Assembly (NCBI GenBank): GCA_965220095.1
Contig: OZ244805.1
Coordinates: 1,178,001-1,242,000 of the forward strand
Direction of reading: 5' to 3'
Source: Bin87 sp965220095
GTDB taxonomy: Bacteria > Chloroflexota > Dehalococcoidia > Lucifugimonadales > UBA3495
Length of the DNA: 64,000 nt
Shown here: piece by piece, positions 36,957-46,674 of the stretch
How the letters are laid out: each line of letters opens with the position of its first letter
How positions within the stretch are numbered: position 1 is the first letter of the stretch
Notes under the pieces: generated by a model
Databases searched by the model: none
Told to the model about the DNA's origin: nothing
The model's input: only the letters and a program-made list of their open reading frames with translations
Position numbers and translations under genes: made by a program

Positions 36957-37041
36957 TTTGCATGGATGAACAGGATGGACGGGATTTTAGAGCATCAAGA
37001 GACCCTGACCCTATCCGGGTTTATCCTGTACATCCATGCAA
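36957..37041. repeat. Inverted repeat around a CATGGATGAACAGGAT motif
   Basis: TTTGCATGGATGAACAGGAT (36957-36976) pairs with ATCCTGTACATCCATGCAAA (37022-37041) with one mismatch. It lies between cmk and the next plus-strand gene. The frame passing through it should not be read as protein. Confidence 0.75.
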
Positions 37042-37061
37042 AAAAAGCGGACAATTCGCGG

Positions 37062-37409
37062 GTGATATTCGGGATATTCGACTCGCCGTGGCAATTGTTG
37101 GGTCTCGCCGGCTGGTGTTTCCTGATGGCCTGGGGGTTTCGCATCGGCCTGCTGCGGATGGCGTTGTCGCTGGGCGTGTTGGGCCTGCTGACTGGCATCG
37201 CCTGGGTCTTTCGCGGCTCCGACTCCGGCATCCTGCTCTACGGCCCGCTGGTTTTTGTGGGTGTGATCGCGGTCATCAGCATCGGCGTCATCGGGCGCCA
37301 GCTGGAGCTGCGGATGGGTTACACATCCAACACAGTTCGCCTGAATCACGCCGGCGGCCTGCTGCTGGGACTGCTCATCGGTGTGATAGTCTGGGTAGTA
37401 TTCATATGA
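37062..37409 (+). CDS. Small four-helix membrane protein
   Basis: About 115 residues if it starts at the GTG at 37062; a longer frame starts at 36966 but would be coded by the inverted repeat. Four hydrophobic segments (WQLLGLAGWCFLMAWG, MALSLGVLGLLTGIAWVF, LLYGPLVFVGVIAVISIG, AGGLLLGLLIGVIVWVVF). No family was recognised. It is followed after 58 bp by the CvpA-type gene, so a shared transcript is likely. Confidence 0.55.
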   Translation: MIFGIFDSPWQLLGLAGWCFLMAWGFRIGLLRMALSLGVLGLLTGIAWVFRGSDSGILLYGPLVFVGVIAVISIGVIGRQLELRMGYTSNTVRLNHAGGLLLGLLIGVIVWVVFI

Positions 37410-37467
37410 ACGCAACACCAGCGAGGGTGCTGCGGACGAGGGTACTGCGGACGAGGGCAATGCCTAA

Positions 37468-37950
37468 ATGAACTGGCTGGACTGGGCTTTGTTGGTGATT
37501 TGGGCTGCCGCCGCGGTCTACGGACTGCAGAAGCGAGCCACCAGCATGATTGCATTCCTGGTGGTGCTGGTTATCGGCTTGCTCTTCGCCCGGAGTCTGG
37601 CCAACATCCTCCGGGGCCACCTCGGTTTCATTTCCGACAACGAGCCGGTGCAAATTGCGGTAGCCTACATTCTGGTGGTCATAGTGGCGCTCGCGGCGGC
37701 AGCCGTGCTGGGATCGTTGTTGGGTCGCCTGCTGGGTCTGTTTCCCTTCGGAGGCATGGTCGACCGGGCGTTGGGATTGGTCGCTGGACTGGTCATTGGA
37801 CTGTTGCTGACCGCCGCCGTGCTGTCGGCGCTAATGGGCATTTCGCCGGATGGTGTGGACGTGTTCGTGCGATCCTCGTCGCTGGGCGGATTCCTGGTCG
37901 GTCCGTTCAACAGCGTGGTATCCAAACTGGGCCTGGCGCTGCCCCGGTAG
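37468..37950 (+). CDS. CvpA-family membrane protein
   Basis: 160 residues with four helices in the CvpA pattern: starts NWLDWALLVIWAAAAVYGLQ, then IAYILVVIVALAAAAVLGSLLGRL-type text and the FPFGGMVDRALGLVAGLVIGLLL loop-helix block. Colicin V production-type proteins are inner-membrane proteins of uncertain role. A good terminator hairpin follows at 37999. Confidence 0.8.
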   Translation: MNWLDWALLVIWAAAAVYGLQKRATSMIAFLVVLVIGLLFARSLANILRGHLGFISDNEPVQIAVAYILVVIVALAAAAVLGSLLGRLLGLFPFGGMVDRALGLVAGLVIGLLLTAAVLSALMGISPDGVDVFVRSSSLGGFLVGPFNSVVSKLGLALPR

Positions 37951-39297
37951 GTCTCGACAGGCTCGGGATGAGCGGGTGGTTAATTTCCGCAACTTTGAAA
38001 AGGCCCTGGCGTGACGGGCAGGGCCTTTCCATTGTCCCAGAATCTGTTGTTTTTGACTTTGTAGAACACTTGACCAGCAGGACGATTGCAAAGTCAGCAG
38101 TTCCTTTCTGCTTGACGAGGGGAACGCCCCCTCACCCTAACCCTCTCCCACGAAGGGGAGAGGGGACTTTGCAATCGTCCTGACTTGACCAGCGCTGGTC
38201 CTAACGGGTTCTGGATTCCCGCTGGCGCGGGAATGACAATGGATTGCGGGCATGACGATGGATTGTGGGAATTGAAAGGCCCTGATCTGGCACCCACGCG
38301 GACTCGGATCGTCATCGCGCGAAGGGCAGCGACGTGGCGATCCAGTTTCCGGAAGGTTGACGTTACTCCGACGAGATTGCTACGCCCACATCAAGTATGG
38401 AGACGCAATGATAGCGGTCCTTCGACAAGCTCAGGATGAGCGGGTTTGGCGGGTGTTGGGGATGGCGGGTGTTGGGGATGGCGGCTCCTTTGGGTCAGGC
38501 GGTGATGGCGATGGTGGGTTGGCGGTGGTCAGGCGGTGGGTTGATGGTTGACGGAGCAGGGGCGCGAGGTCCGGGTCAGCGTACGGCCGGGGTACACAAC
38601 GCATTTATGCTTACTTTTCCGCCGTTAGGTGGCAGTCGCGGGGACTGCTGCATGACGAGGCGCTGGGCTGTCGCCGCTGTACAGGCTCGGCAGCGCAGTG
38701 GAATGAATCTGCTACACCCGAGACCCGACGTGTTGTGATTTTTGCTGACGGGGTTGGCCGTGAGAACCTGGCCCCTGCTCCGCTGAGATGTTCCAATTGG
38801 TAGATTTGCCTGACATGGTTGATGATAGGGGAGTGGATTACGATTGCGCAAGGGGCGGGTGTCAGTGGGTGGGTGCGAATTTCACCCTCACCCCAACCCT
38901 CTCCCATCGAGGGAGAGGGGGAAGGGACGGGTTTTTACATGGATGGACCAGATTTTGGGCCGTGGTTTCCGACGGGATTGCCACGCTACGCTCGCAATGA
39001 CAGATTAAAGTATGTGCGCGTGACATGATGGGCAGGGCCTTTCAGTTCTCCTTGATTTCCTGGATTTCGCCATTCTGGCGCAAGCCGAAATCCAGCGCTC
39101 TGTGCAGTAAAGACGTTCTGGATTCCCGCTTTCGCGGGAAAGACGGAGTAAATCTTTGAGAACTGAAAGGCCCTGGCGTGACGGGTATGCGAGTATTGCG
39201 CAAAGCGCGGTTGGGGTATAATAGTCGCTGATATTACGATAACGGCAACGAGAATCGACACGGCAGCGAGTTCGCTACCTGCATTGAGGTTGGGTAG
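37951..39297. other. 1.3-kb repeat mosaic with no gene
   Basis: The longest gene-free stretch of the window. It holds repeat family 2 (37952, 38419), family 1 hairpins (38141, 38897), family 4 TTCTGGATTCCCGC...GCGGGAA hairpins (38209-38237, 39116-39144) and a worn family 3 copy (about 38307-38414). There is also an inverted pair, GGACGATTGCAAAGTC with GACTTTGCAATCGTCC (38080 and 38165), and another, AGGGCCTTTCAGTTCTC with its complement (39034-39050, 39158-39174). A TATAAT at 39217-39222 may serve the HNH gene. Confidence 0.75.
37999..38028 (+). terminator. Terminator-like hairpin after the CvpA gene
   Basis: AAAGGCCCTG and CAGGGCCTTT (10-bp stem) around GCGTGACGGG. It could end transcription of the two membrane-protein genes. 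Parts of it recur at 39034-39174. Confidence 0.6.
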
Positions 39298-40029
39298 ATG
39301 GCAGGCCGAGGACGAACGGGTCGACGAAAAGGTGTGGCGCGAACCGGCGGGCGACAGTCCCGCGCCGTGCGCACGTCCGCTGCCTCCACAGCGCTGGCGG
39401 ACTCCCCGGAGGGTGGCCGACGGCGACGGGGGGCTTCTCTTCCCGGCCGGCTCACCGCGCCCGTTCTCGTGCTCAATCTCAACTACGTTCCCGTCAACGT
39501 TTGCACCGTTCGGCGAGCCATCGTGCTCGTAGCCAAAGGCAAGGCCGAACTCCTGGAGCAGCGCGCGGACAGCACCCGCATCCGCACCTTCAGCGCCGCC
39601 CTCAGCGCACCGTCCATCATCCGCTTGGTGTATCTGGTCAAACGGCCCTTTGCGCCGCGCCGACTGTCCAAGAAGGAAGTGTTCCTGAGGGATCACTACA
39701 CCTGCCAGTACTGCGGTACACGCTCGCAACACCTCACGCTGGATCACGTCGTGCCCCGCCGCCAGCAAGGGCCGCACACCTGGGACAACGTGGTCGCCGC
39801 GTGCAGCCGGTGCAATCTGCACAAGGCTGGGCGCACGCCGTCAGAAGCCAACATGAAGCTGCACCGCCTGCCCACTACGCCCCAGCCGAACCCCTACCGC
39901 ATTCTGGAAAACCGCACCATTCTTGAAGAGTGGCGTCAGTACATCCCCTGGCAAACCGCCAGCCGCTACCACACCGAGGACGCCGGGTCGCCCAACGGTG
40001 AAATGGCGGCAATGGCCGTCGCCGACTGA
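39298..40029 (+). CDS. HNH endonuclease-domain protein
   Basis: 243 residues. The C-terminal half is an HNH fold: CQYCG (zinc Cys pair), LTLDHVVPRRQQGPHTWDN with the catalytic Asp-His, and VVAACSRCNLHK with the second Cys pair. It begins after a basic, Arg-rich N-terminus (about 1-50) that may be disordered or may be an over-long start. The strand VLNLNYVPVNVCTVRRAIVLV is typical of the small HNH proteins found in many bacteria. The stop overlaps the next start (TGATG). Confidence 0.85.
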   Translation: MAGRGRTGRRKGVARTGGRQSRAVRTSAASTALADSPEGGRRRRGASLPGRLTAPVLVLNLNYVPVNVCTVRRAIVLVAKGKAELLEQRADSTRIRTFSAALSAPSIIRLVYLVKRPFAPRRLSKKEVFLRDHYTCQYCGTRSQHLTLDHVVPRRQQGPHTWDNVVAACSRCNLHKAGRTPSEANMKLHRLPTTPQPNPYRILENRTILEEWRQYIPWQTASRYHTEDAGSPNGEMAAMAVAD

Positions 40030-40478
40030 TGCAGATAGATTTGCACGGCAAGACCTGGTCGGAAACGCTGCCGGAGTTTATCGAACTCTACAACCACGCG
40101 GTAAGGCAACAGAGCGGCGGGAGCCTGGATATTATCCACGGCTACGGTTCCACCGGGACTGGCGGGATACTGCGCAAGCGCATTCGCGGCTACCTGCAAA
40201 GGCAGGGGGAACGGCTGCAATTCCAGCCCGGGGAAGAGGTTGACGGCAATCAGGGCCATACGGTGGTCGTGCCGATTCAACCGCTGTTGGAAGCGACGGA
40301 TTTGCTCCTGGAACAGATTCTGGAATACTGCGATAGTCCACGCGCTCAGAGTAAGATTACGGGCCGGTTCCGACGGCATGGCGACCCGCAGGTGCTGGCA
40401 GCGCTGCGCACGCTGGAAAAGCAACGCCGCCTGCGGACGGTGCAGCGGGGGCGGGTCAAAGAGTACGAGGCCCGGTAG
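40029..40478 (+). CDS. Smr-domain protein with a C-terminal helical domain
   Basis: 149 residues. The N-terminal 65 residues are a Smr domain: IDLHGKTWSETLPEF and DIIHGYGSTGTGGILRKRIR, with the LDLHG-like and HGxG motifs found in MutS2 and in free Smr nucleases. The rest (LLEATDLLLEQILEYCDSPR..) resembles a winged-helix fold. Translationally coupled to the HNH protein, which suggests that the two nuclease-type proteins act together, perhaps in repair. Confidence 0.75.
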   Translation: MQIDLHGKTWSETLPEFIELYNHAVRQQSGGSLDIIHGYGSTGTGGILRKRIRGYLQRQGERLQFQPGEEVDGNQGHTVVVPIQPLLEATDLLLEQILEYCDSPRAQSKITGRFRRHGDPQVLAALRTLEKQRRLRTVQRGRVKEYEAR

Positions 40479-40508
40479 CGCCGGCGCATCCGGCTCACCC
40501 GGTCGGGC

Positions 40509-41525
40509 TCAGCGCGCCGGCACCGCCAGCATCAAGACCTCCAGCGCAAGGCGGGGGTTGGCGTTGGCATCCAGCGCCGCCAGCGTATCCTGGATGCGCC
40601 GCACGAAGGCCACGATGTCGGCAGTGGACAGGGCATCCGCCTGCGCTGCCAACTCATCCTGCCGGTCGGTATTCTGCACGTGCTGGCCCACACCTTCCTT
40701 CACCAGCAGCAAATCGCGCCACCATCGTTGCCACAGATATAGCCGTTGCCGCACCGACTCCCGGTCTCGGGAGAACTGGTTGGCTAGACTGTTGGCGTAA
40801 TCGAACCGTTGGTCCAGCGGCGCCAACGCGGTTTCGGTGATGCGATCCAGCTCCTCGGCGCGGTCATCCAGCACCACCGGGTCGGCCAGCGCCCGGAACG
40901 CCCACCCCGGACAACCTCGAGCCAAACCGGCCAGCCACCGCGCCGTGTCCGGCGCCACCTCCCTCTGATTCACCAGATGCTCGGCCAGCACAGAGCCAGC
41001 CATCGGACGCAGCCCCAGCAGCTGGCACCGGGAGCGGATGGTCGGCAGGACGGCATCCGGGTTGGTGGTCAGCAGCAGGATGAGCACGCGCTCCGGTGGC
41101 TCCTCCAGGGTTTTCAGCAGGGCGTTGGCCGATTCACTCTGGCCGGCTGACAGGGATTCCGCTCCGTCGATGATGACAACCTTCCAGGGACCCTCGACAG
41201 GCGTCAGGGCGAGGAAATTTTCAGTGTCTCGAATCTGCTGGATGCTGATACGGGTGGGAACCCTGGGGTCTCCGCCAACCGCCACCACGTGCAGATCGGC
41301 ATACACCTCGCGGCGGATGCGGGCGCAGGCGGCACACTGTCCGCACGGGCTGGCGTCGCCGGGCTCGGGGTGGGCGCAATTGACCGCAGCAGCCAGTTCC
41401 AGCGCCAGAGTCATTTTGCCGACGTGGGGCGGCCCGGTAAGCAGATAGGCGTGAGCCAGCCGCCCGGCGCGCAGGCTCGCACTGATTTGCCCCAGCAGAG
41501 GTTCCTGCCCGATAGTTGACCACAT
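40509..41525 (-). CDS. holB: DNA polymerase III delta' subunit
   Basis: 338 residues, an AAA+ clamp-loader subunit. The zinc site is the four Cys in NCAHPEPGDASPCGQCAAC. The P-loop is LTGPPHVGKMTLA, where the Ser/Thr after Lys is Met, so it probably does not hydrolyse ATP, as is common in delta'. TLEEPPERVLILLLTT and the sensor IRSRCQLL are present. It is convergent with the Smr gene. Confidence 0.9.
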   Translation of the reverse strand: MWSTIGQEPLLGQISASLRAGRLAHAYLLTGPPHVGKMTLALELAAAVNCAHPEPGDASPCGQCAACARIRREVYADLHVVAVGGDPRVPTRISIQQIRDTENFLALTPVEGPWKVVIIDGAESLSAGQSESANALLKTLEEPPERVLILLLTTNPDAVLPTIRSRCQLLGLRPMAGSVLAEHLVNQREVAPDTARWLAGLARGCPGWAFRALADPVVLDDRAEELDRITETALAPLDQRFDYANSLANQFSRDRESVRQRLYLWQRWWRDLLLVKEGVGQHVQNTDRQDELAAQADALSTADIVAFVRRIQDTLAALDANANPRLALEVLMLAVPAR

Positions 41526-41584
41526 ATTGAGCTAGTGTTTTCACCCTCACCCCAGCCCTCTCCCATCAAGGGAGAGGGGGTTGG

Positions 41585-42898
41585 TTACACATCGCAGTGC
41601 ATCAGGTCGGCGTAGGACTCCCGGCGCCGAATCAGCCGGCTTTCGCCATCCCTCACCAGCACAATAGGCGGGCGCGGGTTGAGGTTGTAGTTGCTGGCCA
41701 TCGAGGGGCAGTACGCACCGGCGGCAGGTATGGCGATAACATCGCCGGCGGCCGGCGCGGGGAGCAGGATGTCCGTGGCCAGGACATCGCCCGACTCGCA
41801 GTACTTGCCGGCGATGGTTACGGTGGCGTCAGGTTCCGCAGCGGGGCGGTTCGCCGACAACACCTCGTAGGTTGCCTGGTAGAGCGCCGGGCGAATGTTG
41901 TCGCCCATGCCGCCGTCGACACTCACGTAGGTGCGGATGCCTGGAATGTGCTTGATGGCGCCGATGCTGTACAGCGCCACACCAGCCGGCCCAATTATGG
42001 AGCGACCGGGTTCAATCACCAAGCTGGGTTGCTCCATGCCCAACTCGGCGCAGGTGGCCGTCAGCGTGCCGACGATGGCGTCGGCGTAGTCGTCGGGGCT
42101 GGGCGGCTGGTCGTGTCGGGTGTAGGCAATGGCGAAGCCGCCGCCGGGGCTGAACTCCCGGAGGTTCAAGCCCTGCTCCCGCAAGCCGGCGGCGAACCGG
42201 AGCACCAGGTCGGTGGCGGCCTGGTAGGGCTCCAGCTCGAAGATGGGTGAACCGAGGTGGAAGTGCAGACCCAGCAGGTTGAGATGAGGCGCGGCGATGG
42301 CCTCCAGGATGGCGCGCTCGGCATCGCCCGTCTGGATGGAAAAGCCAAACTTGGAGTCGATGACGCCGGTGGTGGTGTAGACGTGGGTGTGGGGATCGAT
42401 GCCCGGCGATACGCGCACCAGGATGTCCTGGTTCTGGCCCACGTCGGCGCAGATGCGTTCCAGCAGGTCCAGCTCGTGGAAACTGTCCACCACGATGCGC
42501 CCGATGCCGGCGGCGACGGCTTCCTCCAGCTCGGCGGGCGTCTTGTTGTTGCCGTGGAAGTAGACCCCTTCCAGGGGCACGTCGCCGGCCATCGCGACGG
42601 CCAGCTCGCCGCCGGACACAACGTCCAGCCCCAACCCCTCCTCGGCCACGATGCGCGCCAACGCCGGGTTGATGTACGCCTTGGACGCATATACGGCTTT
42701 GGAATTTGGATAGCGGGCCGCAAAAGCGTCGGCAAACTGCCGGCAGCGGGCACGGAGCGTTACCTCGTCAAGAACGTACAGCGGCGTGCCGTATTGCTCC
42801 ACCAGATCCAGCGCATCGCAACCGCCCAGGGTCAGGTGGCCCGCCGCGTTCGTATCGGTGGTGTCAGGAAAAACATGGGTCAGATGGGAAGGCAGCAT
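41585..42898 (-). CDS. lysA: Diaminopimelate decarboxylase
   Basis: 437 residues, PLP-dependent fold type III. It makes L-lysine from meso-DAP. VYASKAYINPAL holds the PLP Lys (about residue 59). HFHLGSPIFE, REFSPGGGFAI, VIEPGRSII and the second-subunit Cys of KYCESGDVLATD follow. The ATG at 42898 is preferred to the longer frame, since it gives the usual N-terminus. A family 1 hairpin (41556) separates it from holB. It completes the DAP genes of the window with dapA, dapB and asd. Confidence 0.95.
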   Translation of the reverse strand: MLPSHLTHVFPDTTDTNAAGHLTLGGCDALDLVEQYGTPLYVLDEVTLRARCRQFADAFAARYPNSKAVYASKAYINPALARIVAEEGLGLDVVSGGELAVAMAGDVPLEGVYFHGNNKTPAELEEAVAAGIGRIVVDSFHELDLLERICADVGQNQDILVRVSPGIDPHTHVYTTTGVIDSKFGFSIQTGDAERAILEAIAAPHLNLLGLHFHLGSPIFELEPYQAATDLVLRFAAGLREQGLNLREFSPGGGFAIAYTRHDQPPSPDDYADAIVGTLTATCAELGMEQPSLVIEPGRSIIGPAGVALYSIGAIKHIPGIRTYVSVDGGMGDNIRPALYQATYEVLSANRPAAEPDATVTIAGKYCESGDVLATDILLPAPAAGDVIAIPAAGAYCPSMASNYNLNPRPPIVLVRDGESRLIRRRESYADLMHCDV

Positions 42899-43242
42899 GG
42901 CAAGTAGTCTCCGGCGAGGTAGCGGGAGTGGGTTGGGATAATTTAGCATACTCGTCGGCTGGGCCGCGCCCCTACCGTCGCTCCAGCGTAGGCGTGAGCC
43001 CAGAATTATTCAACCTCCATAACCGTAGCTAGCTCGGAGTCTCTGGATTCCCGCCTGCGCGGGAAGGACGGGGGTGGGGCGTCCTTCGACAGGCTCAGGA
43101 TGAGCGGTTGGGGAACGGCAGAGGAGCGGCACACCAATTTGTTGCCGGCAGCGAAACGAACTGGAAATGAGCCGGAAATGAAACGTCTTAAATGCTATAA
43201 TTCACGCATGAATTTACGAAATGAGCCGGAAATGAAGCCGAA
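42899..43242. promoter_or_regulatory. Control region before the Fic gene with 18-bp direct repeats
   Basis: A family 4 hairpin lies at 43041-43069 and family 2 at 43083-43107. Two exact copies of AAATGAGCCGGAAATGAA lie at 43165-43182 and 43219-43236, flanking a TATAAT at 43196-43201. The second copy ends 6 bp before the ATG. They look like operator sites that a regulator, perhaps the Fic protein's own system, could bind. Confidence 0.6.
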
Positions 43243-44520
43243 ATGACTATTGGAAATATTAGCCGTTATATTCTGCCCCAACGGTGGGTGCGCTACGACG
43301 CGGCAGCAATCCTGGACCCGTTGGTGGAAGCCAAAACCGCCGCCGGCATCTTACGGCTACTGCCTCGCTTGCCACAATGGATCGAGCAGGTACATGAGGA
43401 GCAGTTGCGATTGGAGGCAGTCGGAACCTCGAGAATTGAGGGCGCCGAGTTCACCCAGGATGAACAAGATGTGGCGTTAGCAATCCCGGTTGCTATTGGC
43501 CCTACTACGGACAGCCCGTGGTCGGAGATCGCAAGCACAGAATCAGTGCTGACCCGTTCGCAGCGGCAGCTACGGGCTGCTGACGCCACCTACCGGTGGC
43601 TGCGGTCGCTACCGGCTGATCGCCCGGTGGCTGCGGAGTTCATACTGGACATTCACCGACGGATCGTTACAGGCTGCGATGATGATCGTTGCGAACCGGG
43701 GACGTTGCGATCACCCGGATGGAACGGCACGTTTGGCATGCCGTTGTGCCGGGGTGTCGAGGGCGGCGATGATTGTCGCGCTGCATTCAACGCGCTCTGC
43801 CACTCCGTTACCGGAGAGTTCCAGCAGCACGACAGCATCATCCAGGCATTGGCCGTCCACTATCATATTGGTGCGATGCACCCTTTTGGTGATGGCAATG
43901 GACGCACCTCCCGAGCGGTGGAAGCCTTTATGCTGCGCCGCGCCGGCGTCAACGAGTTCGTTATGGTCAGTTTGTCCAACTATTACTACGCTCACCAGGA
44001 CGAATATCGAGCGGCGTTAACCGAGTGCCGGCGGCGGGGCCACGATCTCACGCCGTTCCTTCAATTCGCATTGCCGGCAGTCACCGAGCGATGTAATTCC
44101 GTTGCTGACCAAATTGTAGTCAATCACAAACGAACTCTGTTCGGGCAACTCGCCCGCTCGCTGTTCGGCAAGCTCCGCAGTCCGCGCCGCCGCGTCCTTG
44201 CCGAGCGGCAACTGCTCATTCTGGATGCCCTGTTGGAAACGGATTCGCTGAGCGTATTCGCTTTGATGGAACGCACCGCAGTCCACTATCAGAACCTGCG
44301 GTATCCGCAACGGGGACAGGTCAGGGACATCCTCAACCTGAGCGACCTGGGGGCCATCGACATTGGCGACAGCAGTGTCGGCATCAGGGCCAACCTGGAC
44401 TGGCCGCAGCAGTTTGCGGAGTCGGAGCTGCTGGAAAGGCTGGAGCGGATGCCGTCGGCGGTGTCGGACAACCACCCGGCCACGGGTGCGCTGTCGACGC
44501 TGCTGGGGCGGCGGCGGTAA
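43243..44520 (+). CDS. Fic-family AMPylator
   Basis: 425 residues. Fic core HPFGDGNGRTSRAVE near 213, with the catalytic His and the phosphate-binding loop intact. The N-terminal inhibitory helix reads TSRIEGAEF (about 62-70), the class II (S/T)xxxE(G/N) motif whose Glu blocks ATP. A Fic N-terminal domain (PLVEAKTAAGILRLLPRLP) and a C-terminal winged-helix-like part are present. It transfers AMP to a protein. The target is unknown. Confidence 0.9.
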   Translation: MTIGNISRYILPQRWVRYDAAAILDPLVEAKTAAGILRLLPRLPQWIEQVHEEQLRLEAVGTSRIEGAEFTQDEQDVALAIPVAIGPTTDSPWSEIASTESVLTRSQRQLRAADATYRWLRSLPADRPVAAEFILDIHRRIVTGCDDDRCEPGTLRSPGWNGTFGMPLCRGVEGGDDCRAAFNALCHSVTGEFQQHDSIIQALAVHYHIGAMHPFGDGNGRTSRAVEAFMLRRAGVNEFVMVSLSNYYYAHQDEYRAALTECRRRGHDLTPFLQFALPAVTERCNSVADQIVVNHKRTLFGQLARSLFGKLRSPRRRVLAERQLLILDALLETDSLSVFALMERTAVHYQNLRYPQRGQVRDILNLSDLGAIDIGDSSVGIRANLDWPQQFAESELLERLERMPSAVSDNHPATGALSTLLGRRR

Positions 44521-44705
44521 CGCGGCCAACCGGAGAGGGCTGCCTGGCTGGTTGAAGCGAGTAGCAGTTACCGAGTCCATCCTACCGTCAGTCGGCGCTC
44601 CCCGGCTTCCCCTCTGGTCAGGTAGCCGATACCGCCTGGTTCAGCCGAACCTTTAGCGGCGTCTGCCATCCCGAATGCGCCCGTGTCCTCTGCCGAATAT
44701 ATCCA

Positions 44706-45311
44706 CTACCGCCGCCTTCCCCCCGGTCTTTGCCGGCGCTCTTCCCGTTCCTTTGCTTGTCGTTCCTGATCTTCTGCCCACAGGTGCTGCGCCCCTGCCT
44801 CGCGCCGTTCTTGCTGTTCTTCCCGGCGTTCCCTTGCCTCCCGCTGTCGGGGGGTCTCTCCCCCGTCGTCGTCACTTGTGCTGGACCGGTCTCGCCTGCG
44901 GCTGTCGCCTTCTTTCGAGTCGCCTCCAAACGCTCCAAGAATCGCTCCAATCACACGCAGGATGCCAAGTATCAATGCCACGATGGCGCCAACGATCCAG
45001 ACAATCACGATGAACACGATTCCCATGACTTTCCGGCGGCGTGGTCCGCCCAAACTGAAACAGACGATGGAAGCGAGAATGAGGGACACCCATACGGCGC
45101 CCAAGATTTCGACAAACCCTCCCAGCCCAGGAATGAGCAAGCTTACTAGGGCCAGCAAAAGCCCGAGTATCGACAAAAGGACGCCTATGGCCACGCAGAT
45201 GAGCCCCAGCTTGTCGATCACGCTCCGTCTGCTGAAGAAGCCCAGGCTTTTGTCCTTGGCAGTGTTGATGAAGGCCAGGCCCTTGTCCCGGGCATCCTGC
45301 TGACCAGCCAT
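44706..45311 (-). CDS. Hypothetical membrane protein with charged coiled-coil tail
   Basis: 201 residues. There are three or four helices between about 35 and 125 (LGLICVAIGVLLSILGLLLALVSLL, ILGAVWVSLILASIVCFSLGG, VMGIVFIVIVWIVGAIVALILGIL). They are followed by a tail rich in Arg, Glu and Gln (ERREEQQERREAG) that is probably a coiled coil facing the cytoplasm. The ATG at 45311 sits eight bases from an AGGAGG. No family was recognised. Confidence 0.6.
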   Translation of the reverse strand: MAGQQDARDKGLAFINTAKDKSLGFFSRRSVIDKLGLICVAIGVLLSILGLLLALVSLLIPGLGGFVEILGAVWVSLILASIVCFSLGGPRRRKVMGIVFIVIVWIVGAIVALILGILRVIGAILGAFGGDSKEGDSRRRDRSSTSDDDGGETPRQREARERREEQQERREAGAQHLWAEDQERQAKEREERRQRPGGRRR

Positions 45312-45631
45312 TTCAGTCACCTCCTGAGAGAAATCAGACTCTTGTGAAGGATTGCCGCCATGCCGACAGACCGTAGGAAAGCGGCTATCGCATGGAAAGA
45401 TAAGCGATAATCGACCATCTATTTAGTTAAGCATAAGCCTATCGGCAATAGTCGATGGTCTATGAGACGAATTTCGTATCCTGTCTCCATATTGGAATTA
45501 TCACTGCCCGAATTATCTCCGGGAGTCTGGACAATTGCGCGGTGAGGCTACGTTTTGCAAGTTTGGTGTTACTGTGGTATATTGGACTCCAACATATTCT
45601 CCATAGTCTATAGGCTGTGGACTAATAATGT
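45312..45631. other. AT-richer gene-free stretch
   Basis: About 320 bp clearly lower in GC than its neighbours, with no gene. It contains the promoter area of the XRE regulator (for example TATATT near 45577 and TAATAAT near 45625) and, at its start, the AGGAGG of the divergent membrane-protein gene. Confidence 0.4.
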
Positions 45632-45886
45632 GTGTACGCATATCGTACAATTGCTGTGCAATCTTATCAGAAAGCTTTTGGACAGTACATACGCCAATTA
45701 CGTACCGAGAAAGGTTATACCCAAGAAGAATTGTCGTACCGCGCCGGAATACACGCTACTTACTTATCCGGCATTGAGCGGGGCATTCGAAATCCATCGC
45801 TAACGAGTATTCGCGCTCTGGCGAGGGCGCTGGGAATGTCGGTGAGCGAGTTATTCTCTTTTGAGTCGCTCGCCTCTCCGTGCTAA
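45632..45886 (+). CDS. Small XRE-type HTH regulator
   Basis: 84 residues, almost all one HTH_3 domain: YIRQLRTEKGYTQEELSYRAGIHATYLSGIERGIRNPSLTSIRALARALGMS. It binds DNA as a dimer. The N-terminus is uncertain, since an in-frame GTG (VQSYQKAFGQ) is also possible. Its codon use and the DNA around it are less GC-rich than average, so it may have been acquired. It faces the coxS operon 300 bp away, but a role there is unproven. Confidence 0.75.
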   Translation: MYAYRTIAVQSYQKAFGQYIRQLRTEKGYTQEELSYRAGIHATYLSGIERGIRNPSLTSIRALARALGMSVSELFSFESLASPC

Positions 45887-46185
45887 CTTGTTGCTAACTT
45901 GTAAGAAGGAAGATAGCTGCCATCCCATGGCGTCTGTTTCCTGTCTGACGTATAACACACTTGGGCGATCCGTAGATGGCGCACGCTGTCCTTGAGGACC
46001 CATTTGAGAGCGCTCCCGTTGCCTCGGGGCGCCCAGCAGCCGTGGATTTATTTGACCCATTCCAGGCTGCCGTCTATACTGCCGGCTGGATTCGGCAGCC
46101 GCTGTTGCGGCATTTTCCGTAACTTTACCTCACCCCTGCCGCTGCCGGATATTTCCCGGCTTTCCTGACCAGAGGAGGTGTTATT

Positions 46186-46665
<480 letters not shown>

Positions 46666-46674
46666 GAACGCACT

